Assembly: GCA_964431545.1 (NCBI GenBank)
Contig: CAYSLC010000175.1
Coordinates: forward strand, 1 to 11,960
DNA from: CAYSLC01 sp964431545
GTDB lineage: Bacteria; Desulfobacterota; Desulfobacteria; Desulfobacterales; JAABSP01
Length of the DNA stretch: 11,960 bases
Reading direction: 5' to 3'
A model generated the notes under the pieces. The model made no database searches. It was not told where the DNA came from and worked only from the letters and a program-made list of their open reading frames with translations. This document shows positions 6,127 through 11,960 of the stretch, piece after piece. The translations under genes were made by a program, and so were the position numbers. Numbering within the stretch: the stretch's first letter is position 1; every line of letters begins with the position of its first letter.

Positions 6127-6149
6127 GCGGCGCCGGGGCCGCTTTTTTT
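6127..6149 (+). terminator. Plus-strand intrinsic terminator-like hairpin
   Basis: GCGGC, a 6-base loop, GCCGC and then seven T residues, read on the plus strand. All neighbouring genes are on the minus strand, so it would stop antisense transcription or end a short antisense RNA. In the minus-strand transcript the same sequence is a leader hairpin preceded by a run of A. Confidence 0.4.
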
Positions 6150-6160
6150 GGATAAAACCT

Positions 6161-6187
6161 GCTATATGGGAAGCGATCTTTTTTCAA
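6161..6187 (-). promoter_or_regulatory. Candidate promoter for the TAXI-TRAP operon
   Basis: In an AT-rich patch after the penicillin-binding gene, the minus strand has TTGAAA (6187-6182) and TATAGC (6166-6161) separated by 15 bases. The spacing is shorter than the ideal 17, so this is only a candidate. It would give a leader of roughly 130 bases. Confidence 0.3.
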
Positions 6188-6201
6188 GGGTATATCGATA
6201 G

Positions 6202-6218
6202 GGGGCGGCCGTCGCCCC
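6202..6218 (-). terminator. Hairpin after the penicillin-binding protein gene
   Basis: GGGGCG and CGCCCC pair around a 5-base loop, 15 bases after the stop codon on the minus strand. No T-tract follows (CTATCGATAT), so it may be a weak terminator or only an mRNA end-stabilising hairpin. Confidence 0.35.
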
Positions 6219-6232
6219 GGTTCTCCTTTCCG

Positions 6233-8677
6233 TCAGATATCCGACTTGAAGAAGTCGGCGGCGCCGCTGATGGCCTGGGCGCTCTCCGAATGTTTTTCGG
6301 GGACGGTTCCCTCCTTGAAGCATTCATAGATGGTCCGGCTGGTTTCCGAGATGGGCAGCAGGCCGGTCTCCGCGTCGATTCGGGTGAAGACGACCCCCTT
6401 GGGCACCTGGAACGATTTGACCGGCTTTCCCTCCAGGACCCGTTCCATGAAGCCGAGCCAGATGGGGCTCGCCGCCCGTGAACCGGTCTCCCCCTTGCCC
6501 AGGGGCTCCAGATGGTCGTGCCCCACCCAGACGCCGGTGATGTAGTCGGGGGTATACCCCACGAACCAGGCATCGAACAGATCGTTGGTGGTGCCGGTCT
6601 TGCCGGCCGTGGGACGCCCCAGGGCCCGGACCCGGCGGCCCGTCCCCTCCTGGACCACGCTCTCCAGCAGGCTGGTCATGATGTAGGCCGTACTCTTTTC
6701 GATGGCCGGTCTCGACCGGATGTCGGCCTCCTCGAGGACCTTCCCGAACCGGTCCTCGATCCGGGTGACGAAGACCGGCTCCACGTACTCGCCGAGGTTG
6801 GCGAAGACGGCGTAGGCCTGGACCAGCTCCAGGGGGGTGACCGCCGATGCCCCCAGGGCCAGGGAGAGGTCCGGATAGAGGTCGGAAGCGATGCCCAGCT
6901 TCCGGGCGTAGTCCACGGCGTAGTCGACCCCGATCTCGTTTAGGATCTTGATGGTCGACAGGTTCCGGGACTTGGCCAGTGCCTTGCGCAGGAGGATGGG
7001 GCCGTGGAATTTCCGGTCGTAGTTCTTCGGCTTCCATACCTTCCCCTCCCGGCCCCGGCCCTCGTAGACCACGGCGTTGTCGATGATCTCCGTGGCGGGG
7101 GTGAAGCCCTTGTCCAGGGCCGCGGCATAGATGATCGGCTTGAAGGCCGACCCCGGCTGGCGGCGGGACTGCACGGCCCGGTTGAACTGGCTCTTCCGGA
7201 AGTCCTTTCCCCCCACCATCGCCTTGACCCGCCCGGTGCCGGCCTCCAGGCAGATGAGGGCGCTCTCCGCCCCCGGAGTCTGTTCGATGGTCAGGCGAAA
7301 GGGGCCGGGTTTTGGTGATTCGGCCCCTTCCTCCCGCGCCGTTTCGGCCGGCGGGGACTTGAGTTTCACCAGAAGGACGTCCCCGGCCCGGATCCGCCCG
7401 GGTTTTTTGTGCCAGCGGACCGAGGACAATTTCAGGATCCCCGCGCCGGTCCCCAGGTGAACCGCCGCGGTCCCCTCTCGTTCGTCGATCTCCGTCACCA
7501 CTCCCCGGACGATCCGACCCTCCTCCAGGGGGGCCTCGGCACGCTCCTCGGCGAGGCTTGCGAGGAACCCCTCGACCTCCTCCGGCTCCAGGTGCTTTTC
7601 CGGACCCCGGTAGCCGTAATGGCGCCGGTCGAGTTCCCGGAGGCCTTCCATGACCTCCTGACGGGCGATCCGCTGCATGTCGATATCCACGGCGGTGTGG
7701 ATGCCGAGGCCCCCCTTGTAGAGGGCGTCCTCGCCGTACTTTTCCATGACGTACTGGCGCACGTATTCCGTATAGAAGGGGACCTGCTCCAGATAGAGGT
7801 TCCGCCGCGAATGGATGGCCAGTTTCTCCCGGACCGCTTTTTCGGCCTGTCTCCGGGTGATGTAGGCCTCCTCCACCATGCGGTCGAGCACGTATTTCCT
7901 CCGGGCGCGGGCCTTTTCCGGGTGCCGGAAGGGGGAGTACTCGCTGGGGGCCTGGGGCAGGCCGGCCAGGGTGGCGCACTCGGCCAGGGTGAGGTCGGCC
8001 ACGTCCTTGCCGAAGTAGTTCTGGGCCGCCGCCTGGACCCCGTAGGCCCCGTGGCCCAGGTAGATCTGGTTGAGGTAAAGGTAGAGGATGTCGTCCTTGG
8101 TGAAGGCCTGGTCGATGCGGTAGGCGAGGATCGCCTCCCGGATCTTGCGCCGGTAGCTCCGCTCCGGGGAGAGGAAGAAGGATTTGGTCACCTGCTGGGT
8201 GATGGTGCTGCCCCCCTGAACCACGGTGCCGGCCTCCAGGTTCTTGATGAAGGCCCGGATGATGGACCGGATATCCACCCCCTTGTGGGAGTAGAACCGG
8301 GAGTCCTCCGCCGCGATGAACGCCCGGGTCAGCCGGTCCGGCATCTCGGACAGGGGGATGACGATCCGCCGCTCCTTGAAGAACTCCGCGATCTTCCGGC
8401 CGTCATCCGCGTAGACCGTGGTGACCACCGGCGGGCGGTAATCCTGCAGGGTGTTGATCCGGGGCAGGTCGCGGCTGAAGTGCCGGTAGGCGTAGTAGGC
8501 GCCGCCGGCCCCGAGGCCGGCCAGGAGAATTCCGAGGGCCGCGAGGCCCAGGGTGATCCACGCCAGGTATTTGAAGAGCTTCCCGGCCCGGCCCGCCTCG
8601 CCCGGCGGGGTCTTTCTGATTTTTCTGTTCCGTGCTTTCCGCATGGTCCGTTTCGGCGATCCGTCGGTCATCCGCAT
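6233..8677 (-). CDS. mrcA: Penicillin-binding protein 1A (class A, bifunctional peptidoglycan synthase)
   Basis: 814 residues in the usual PBP1A range. A basic cytoplasmic tail is followed by one membrane anchor (about 37-64), then a GT51 glycosyltransferase domain with catalytic E124 in E-D-S-R-F-Y-S-H-K-G, the G-G-S-T-I-T-Q-Q motif (155-162) and R-R-K-I-R-E (176-181). An OB-like insert of about 388-440 (G-R-I-V-R-G-V-V through L-L-V-K-L-K) precedes the transpeptidase domain with S510-A-F-K513 (active-site serine), S570-R-N and K693-T-G. It polymerises and crosslinks peptidoglycan in the periplasm. The start at 8677 is a best guess: GGA sits 6 bases upstream, but in-frame ATG codons also occur at 8671 and 8644. 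Frame upstream of 8677 is open but encodes Arg/Gly-rich sequence that looks non-coding. It is divergent from hisI and followed by the TAXI operon 206 bases on. Confidence 0.93.
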   Translation of the reverse strand: MRMTDGSPKRTMRKARNRKIRKTPPGEAGRAGKLFKYLAWITLGLAALGILLAGLGAGGAYYAYRHFSRDLPRINTLQDYRPPVVTTVYADDGRKIAEFFKERRIVIPLSEMPDRLTRAFIAAEDSRFYSHKGVDIRSIIRAFIKNLEAGTVVQGGSTITQQVTKSFFLSPERSYRRKIREAILAYRIDQAFTKDDILYLYLNQIYLGHGAYGVQAAAQNYFGKDVADLTLAECATLAGLPQAPSEYSPFRHPEKARARRKYVLDRMVEEAYITRRQAEKAVREKLAIHSRRNLYLEQVPFYTEYVRQYVMEKYGEDALYKGGLGIHTAVDIDMQRIARQEVMEGLRELDRRHYGYRGPEKHLEPEEVEGFLASLAEERAEAPLEEGRIVRGVVTEIDEREGTAAVHLGTGAGILKLSSVRWHKKPGRIRAGDVLLVKLKSPPAETAREEGAESPKPGPFRLTIEQTPGAESALICLEAGTGRVKAMVGGKDFRKSQFNRAVQSRRQPGSAFKPIIYAAALDKGFTPATEIIDNAVVYEGRGREGKVWKPKNYDRKFHGPILLRKALAKSRNLSTIKILNEIGVDYAVDYARKLGIASDLYPDLSLALGASAVTPLELVQAYAVFANLGEYVEPVFVTRIEDRFGKVLEEADIRSRPAIEKSTAYIMTSLLESVVQEGTGRRVRALGRPTAGKTGTTNDLFDAWFVGYTPDYITGVWVGHDHLEPLGKGETGSRAASPIWLGFMERVLEGKPVKSFQVPKGVVFTRIDAETGLLPISETSRTIYECFKEGTVPEKHSESAQAISGAADFFKSDI

Positions 8678-8821
8678 GTAAATTCCGTACCCGAATGGGG
8701 GTCCGCGCCGGGGCCGTTGTCGTTCCAATCCCCGGCGGGTCCTCCCGGCCGATTTTCCCCCGATCCGGGAGGATATCCCGGATACCGGGGAGGTTCCGGC
8801 ACAGATTCTAATTCTTAACAG

Positions 8822-8850
8822 ATATTGGTGCATTAGGCAAGGCGTGGCAA
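8822..8850 (-). promoter_or_regulatory. Candidate promoter for the penicillin-binding protein gene
   Basis: Minus-strand TTGCCA (8850-8845) and CAATAT (8827-8822) are spaced by 17 bases in the AT-rich part of the divergent intergenic region. The -35 matches the sigma-70 consensus at 5 of 6 positions, the -10 at 3 of 6. It would leave a leader of about 140 bases. Confidence 0.3.
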
Positions 8851-8862
8851 TAAAAAAAGGGT

Positions 8863-8891
8863 TTGACTTTCATCCCTCGAATCGTTACTGA
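8863..8891 (+). promoter_or_regulatory. Candidate promoter for the hisI-hisG operon
   Basis: TTGACT (8863-8868) is a good -35 hexamer. At 17-base spacing lies TACTGA (8886-8891), a poor -10. It is the best sigma-70-like pair ahead of hisI and sits about 70 bases before its start. The two divergent candidates are only 12 bases apart. Confidence 0.35.
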
Positions 8892-8932
8892 TTCCAATTT
8901 TACATGATTCCGGGATCAACGGAGAGAGCCCA

Positions 8933-8959
8933 GGAGAGAAGACGGCGGGAGAGAAGACG
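8933..8959 (+). repeat. Duplicated Shine-Dalgarno segment before hisI
   Basis: GGAGAGAAGACG occurs at 8933-8944 and again at 8948-8959, offset by 15 bases; the second copy ends directly at the hisI ATG (8960). A shorter relative, GGAGAGAG, lies at 8921-8928. Each copy carries the purine-rich ribosome site, but only the last is followed by a start codon. Confidence 0.85.
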
Positions 8960-9334
8960 ATGGTTCAACTCAATTTCGAAAAGATGGGGGGGCTCATCCC
9001 GGCCATCGCCCAGGACCACGAGAGCGGCGAGGTGCTCATGCTCGCCTTCATGAATCCAGAGGCCTGGGAGACCACCCTGTCCACCGGCCTGGCCACCTAC
9101 TACAGCCGGACCCGGGACACCCTCTGGGTCAAGGGGAAGACCTCCGGCAACGTCCAGAAGGTGCGGGAGATCCGGGTCGACTGCGACGACGACACGGTGC
9201 TGCTCCGGGTGGAGCAGGTGGGGGGCGCCGCCTGCCACACGGGATACAAAAGCTGTTTTTATCGGATACTGGAAGACGGGGCGGAACGGGTCATCGGCGA
9301 GCCGGTCTTCGACCCCAAGGAGGTCTACAAATAG
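8960..9334 (+). CDS. hisI: Phosphoribosyl-AMP cyclohydrolase
   Basis: A 124-residue, single-domain HisI. It hydrolyses the adenine ring of phosphoribosyl-AMP, step 3 of histidine biosynthesis, in the cytoplasm. The metal sites are plain: D74-C75-D76-x-D78 and C92-H-T-G-Y-K-S-C99, where the cysteines bind zinc and the aspartates magnesium. W56-V-K-G-x-T-S-G-N is the other conserved stretch. No HisE pyrophosphohydrolase domain is fused, so hisE must be elsewhere. ATG at 8960 follows GGGAGAG at close to normal spacing. hisG starts 2 bases after its stop codon, so the two are co-transcribed and probably translationally coupled. Confidence 0.97.
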   Translation: MVQLNFEKMGGLIPAIAQDHESGEVLMLAFMNPEAWETTLSTGLATYYSRTRDTLWVKGKTSGNVQKVREIRVDCDDDTVLLRVEQVGGAACHTGYKSCFYRILEDGAERVIGEPVFDPKEVYK

Positions 9335-9336
9335 CC

Positions 9337-10212
9337 ATGGAGGAGAAGCTGAAGCTGGGCATCCCCAAGGGGAGCCTGCAAAACGCCACCATCGACCTGT
9401 TCAAGCGCTCGGGGTGGCGGATCAACGTCAACGGCAGGAGCTATTTTCCCGAAATCGACGACCCGTCCATCGAGTGCGCCATCTGCCGGGCCCAGGAGAT
9501 GTCCCGGTACGTGGAGAACGGCACGCTGGACGCCGGCCTCACCGGAAAGGACTGGATTGCCGAGAACCGATCGGATGTCCACGTGGTGGCCGATCTGGTC
9601 TACTCCAAGGTCAGCTCCCGCCCGGCCCGGTGGGTGTTGGCGGTCCCCTACGGATCGAAGATCGAAAAGCTGGAGGACCTGGCCGGCAAGAAGATCGCCA
9701 CGGAGCTGCTCGCCTTCACCGAGCGGTATTTCGCGGAGCGGAACATCGACGTGAAGGTGGAATTCTCCTGGGGGGCCACCGAGGCGAAGGTGGTCTCGGG
9801 CCTGGCCGACGCCGTCGTGGAGGTGACCGAGACCGAGAGCACCATCCGGGCCCACGGCCTTCGGATCATCCACGAGCTGATGCAAACCAACACCCGGCTC
9901 ATCGCCAACCACGACGCCTGGGCCGTCCCGGCCAAGCGGGCCAAGATCGAGCAGATCTCCCTGCTGCTCCGGGGGGCGCTTCTGGGCGAGCGGCTGGTGG
10001 GGATCAAGATGAACGTCCCCAAGGACCGGCTGGAAACGGTGGTGGGGCTGCTGCCGAGCCTCAACGCCCCCACCGTCGCCCCCCTCTACCAGTCGGAGTG
10101 GTTCTCGGTGGAGACCGTGGTGGATGTCGGGGTGGTGCGGGACCTGATCCCCGACCTGCTGGGAAACGGCGCCGAGGGCATCATCGAATACCCTTTGAAC
10201 AAGGTCGTCTAG
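9337..10212 (+). CDS. hisG: ATP phosphoribosyltransferase, long form
   Basis: 291 residues, the length of the long HisG type that has its own C-terminal ACT-like regulatory domain (about 215-291) and needs no HisZ. It joins ATP to PRPP, the first and feedback-controlled step of histidine biosynthesis. Visible features: L-G-I-P-K-G-S-L at residues 7-14, D-A-G-L-T-G-K-D-W around 60-70, and the PRPP-binding segment V-E-V-T-E-T-E167-S-T near 161-169. There the glycine common in the family (T-G-x-T or S-G-x-T) is replaced by Glu167, from memory of the family. A strong AAGGAGG lies inside the end of hisI, 13 bases upstream. Histidine is the likely inhibitor. Confidence 0.96.
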   Translation: MEEKLKLGIPKGSLQNATIDLFKRSGWRINVNGRSYFPEIDDPSIECAICRAQEMSRYVENGTLDAGLTGKDWIAENRSDVHVVADLVYSKVSSRPARWVLAVPYGSKIEKLEDLAGKKIATELLAFTERYFAERNIDVKVEFSWGATEAKVVSGLADAVVEVTETESTIRAHGLRIIHELMQTNTRLIANHDAWAVPAKRAKIEQISLLLRGALLGERLVGIKMNVPKDRLETVVGLLPSLNAPTVAPLYQSEWFSVETVVDVGVVRDLIPDLLGNGAEGIIEYPLNKVV

Positions 10213-10222
10213 GGAGGCCCCC

Positions 10223-11362
10223 ATGATCGCCAGCCGCCTCAACGAGATCACGTCCTTTATCGTCATGGATGTCCTGGAACGGGCCCACGACCTGGAGCGA
10301 CAGGGGATCCACGTCATCCACCTGGAGGTGGGGGAGCCCGATTTCGACACCCCTCCCTGCATCAAGGCCGCCGCCTGCAAGGCCCTGGAGGCGGGCCACA
10401 CCCACTACACCCACAGCCTGGGGATGATCGAACTCCGGGAGGCGGTCTGCGCCTATTATGATCGCATGTACGGGGCCTCCGTGGAGCCGGACCGGGTGGT
10501 GATCACCTCGGGCACCTCCCCGGCCATGTTCATCCTCTTCGGCGTTCTCCTGGAGCCCGGGGACGAGGTGATCATCTCCGACCCCCACTACGCCTGCTAC
10601 CCCAACTTCATCAAATTCTTCGACGCCAAGCCGGTCCGGGTGACGGTCCACGAGGAGGACGGGTTCCAGTTCCGGTCCCGGGCCATCGCCGAGCGGATCA
10701 CCGAAAGGACCCGGGCCATCTTCATCAACTCTCCCTCCAACCCCACCGGCAACCTCCTGTCGGAGAACCGGATGCGGGCCATCGCCGACCTCTCCCCCCA
10801 TATCATCTCCGACGAGATCTACCATGGTCTCGTCTACGAGGGGAAGGAGCACTCCATCCTGGAGTTCACAGACGACGCCTTCGTCTTCAACGGCTTCTCC
10901 AAACTCTACGCCATGACCGGGCTGCGCCTGGGGTACCTCATCGCCCCCCGGGAGTACATGCGGCCCATCCAGAAGCTCCATCAGAACTTCTTCATCTCCG
11001 CCAACGCCATGGTCCAGGCCGCCGGCATCGCGGCCCTCACGAAGGCGGACGCCGATGTGGCCCGGATGAAGGCGGTCTACAACGAACGGCGGCTGTTCAT
11101 GATCGAACGGCTTCGGGGGATGGGGTTCGGGATCACCGTCCCCCCCACCGGCGCCTTCTACATCTTCGCCAACGCCAAGCACATCTCCGAAGACTCCTAC
11201 CGGCTCGCCTTCGACATCCTGGAGAAGGCCCACGTGGGGGTCACGCCGGGGGTCGATTTCGGACCCAACGGGGAGGGGTACCTGCGGTTCTCCTATGCCA
11301 ACTCCATCGAGAACATCGCCGAGGGGATGGACCGGCTGGAACGGTACCTTGCCGCCATCTGA
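10223..11362 (+). CDS. Class I/II PLP-dependent aminotransferase (aspartate aminotransferase-like)
   Basis: 379 residues, fold type I. Landmarks are the N-terminal L-E-V-G-E-P-D-F-D-T-P, S-P-S-N173-P-T-G (pyridine-ring contact), S-D197-E-I-Y (contacts the PLP ring nitrogen), the Schiff-base lysine K227 in G-F-S-K-L-Y-A-M-T-G, and R355 in R-F-S-Y-A for the substrate carboxylate. It transfers an amino group between an amino acid and a 2-oxo acid in the cytoplasm. The start has GGGAGG upstream and lies 10 bases after hisG. HisC (histidinol-phosphate aminotransferase) would fit the neighbours, but the E-P-D-F-D-T-P opening is that of aspartate- or alanine-type enzymes, so the substrate remains open. 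Confidence 0.93.
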   Translation: MIASRLNEITSFIVMDVLERAHDLERQGIHVIHLEVGEPDFDTPPCIKAAACKALEAGHTHYTHSLGMIELREAVCAYYDRMYGASVEPDRVVITSGTSPAMFILFGVLLEPGDEVIISDPHYACYPNFIKFFDAKPVRVTVHEEDGFQFRSRAIAERITERTRAIFINSPSNPTGNLLSENRMRAIADLSPHIISDEIYHGLVYEGKEHSILEFTDDAFVFNGFSKLYAMTGLRLGYLIAPREYMRPIQKLHQNFFISANAMVQAAGIAALTKADADVARMKAVYNERRLFMIERLRGMGFGITVPPTGAFYIFANAKHISEDSYRLAFDILEKAHVGVTPGVDFGPNGEGYLRFSYANSIENIAEGMDRLERYLAAI

Positions 11363-11374
11363 AGGGACCCGGCC

Positions 11375-11960
11375 GTGATCGTCAAGTCCGCCGCCTTCGT
11401 CAAGAGCGCGGTCACCCCCGGCCAGTGCCCGCCCGGCGATCTGCCGGAGGTCGCCTTCGCCGGCCGCTCCAACGTGGGCAAGTCGTCGCTCATCAACACC
11501 CTGGTCGACCGGAAGCGGCTGGTCAAGACCAGCGGAACCCCGGGGCGGACCCAGCTTCTCAACTTCTTTGTCGTCAACGAGGGATCGGCGGACGCCCGGA
11601 TGCTGGTGGACCTGCCCGGGTACGGCTTCGCCAAGGCCCCCGTTGCGGTGAAGCGCAAGTGGGGGCCCATGGTGGAGGGGTATCTGTCCTCCCGCGGGAA
11701 CCTCATGGCGGTGGTGGTGATCCTCGACATCCGGCGGACCCCCGGGCCCGGCGACTTCGAACTCCTCCACTGGCTCGACCACTACGGCATCCCCGCCGTC
11801 CGCGTCCTCACCAAGGCGGACAAGCTCTCCAACAACCGGCGGATCAAACAGATTCGGACCGCGGCCGAGGCCCTGTCCACGGAACCGGACGGGCTGATCC
11901 AGTTCTCCGCCAAGACCCGGCTGGGGCGGGAGGCGGTCTGGGCGGCCATCGACCGGACGA
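11375..11960 (+). CDS. engB: Ribosome-biogenesis GTP-binding protein EngB/YsxC (3' end cut by window)
   Basis: 195 codons are visible and the frame is open at the right edge; the family is about 200 residues, so very little is missing. All G motifs are present: P-loop G30-R-S-N-V-G-K-S37, switch I T-P-G-R-T59, D79-L-P-G-Y-G, T146-K-A-D149 and S178-A-K180. The D-L-P-G-Y-G form and the R-R-T-P-G-P-G-D loop are typical of EngB rather than Era or Der. It assists assembly of the large ribosomal subunit. The GTG start at 11375 is supported by AAGGGA 7 bases upstream and lies 12 bases after the aminotransferase stop, so it shares the transcript. Confidence 0.95.
   Translation, partial: MIVKSAAFVKSAVTPGQCPPGDLPEVAFAGRSNVGKSSLINTLVDRKRLVKTSGTPGRTQLLNFFVVNEGSADARMLVDLPGYGFAKAPVAVKRKWGPMVEGYLSSRGNLMAVVVILDIRRTPGPGDFELLHWLDHYGIPAVRVLTKADKLSNNRRIKQIRTAAEALSTEPDGLIQFSAKTRLGREAVWAAIDRT

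Noticed and set aside
7409..8818. Plus-strand open frame of 469 codons opposite the penicillin-binding protein
   Set aside because: It has no domain and is antisense to catalytic motifs of the GT51 domain.
8678..8833. Extended N-terminus of the penicillin-binding protein
   Set aside because: The extra 52 residues are Arg/Gly/Pro-rich without similarity to the family's short cytoplasmic tail, and the first codon lacks a ribosome site.
8821..8860. Sigma-54 type promoter in the divergent region
   Set aside because: TGG and GCA elements occur, but the GG/GC spacing of the -24/-12 consensus is not met.
10181..11782. Minus-strand open frame of 533 codons across the aminotransferase and engB
   Set aside because: It spans the opposite strand of two intact genes with full motif sets; its composition (Gly, Asp, Val, His) is typical of a shadow frame.

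Overview
The window looks like chromosomal DNA from a GC-rich, Gram-negative bacterium. A TRAP-TAXI transporter with a fused permease, a long-form HisG, and a hisI-hisG-aminotransferase-engB cluster would fit a Desulfobacterota (deltaproteobacterial) lineage. This is inference: there is no rRNA or other decisive marker. Coding density is high, and I see no insertion sequence, tRNA, CRISPR array or phage gene.

Layout: everything from 1 to about 8677 is encoded on the minus strand and everything from 8960 to the right edge on the plus strand, so 8678-8959 is a divergent promoter region. Reading the leftward block in transcription order gives: (i) a class A penicillin-binding protein (6233-8677); (ii) a TRAP transporter operon of TAXI solute-binding protein (5052-6026), fused 4TM/12TM permease (3024-4967) and universal stress protein (2462-2995), apparently closed by a weak intrinsic terminator at 2402-2445; (iii) a probable sensory operon of a heme-oxygenase-like protein with an extra C-terminal helical domain (889-2184), a free-standing cobalamin-binding protein with the CarH-type W-x9-E-H photoreceptor signature (181-828), and the N-terminal PAS-like part of a protein that runs off the left edge (1-188). 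The rightward block is hisI (8960-9334), hisG (9337-10212), a class I PLP aminotransferase (10223-11362) and engB/ysxC (11375 to beyond the edge), tightly packed.

How the genes may work together: the TAXI protein captures an unidentified anionic substrate in the periplasm and delivers it to the permease; the adjacent UspA-like ATP-binding protein resembles the TeaD arrangement of Halomonas. HisG and HisI catalyse steps 1 and 3 of histidine biosynthesis; the aminotransferase and the ribosome-assembly GTPase share the transcript. The most interesting part is the left-hand operon. A biliverdin-type heme oxygenase, a B12 photosensor-type domain and a PAS protein side by side suggest a multi-component light- or tetrapyrrole-responsive signalling system, related in concept to the B12-plus-bilin photoreceptors described as photocobilins, but split over separate polypeptides.

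Non-coding stretches: 2185-2461 (two dyads, a terminator and a tandem repeat; no clear promoter), 6027-6232 (5' leader of the TAXI operon with hairpins and an orphan Shine-Dalgarno sequence), and 8678-8959 (divergent promoter candidates, and a duplicated Shine-Dalgarno in front of hisI). No gap exceeds 300 bases.
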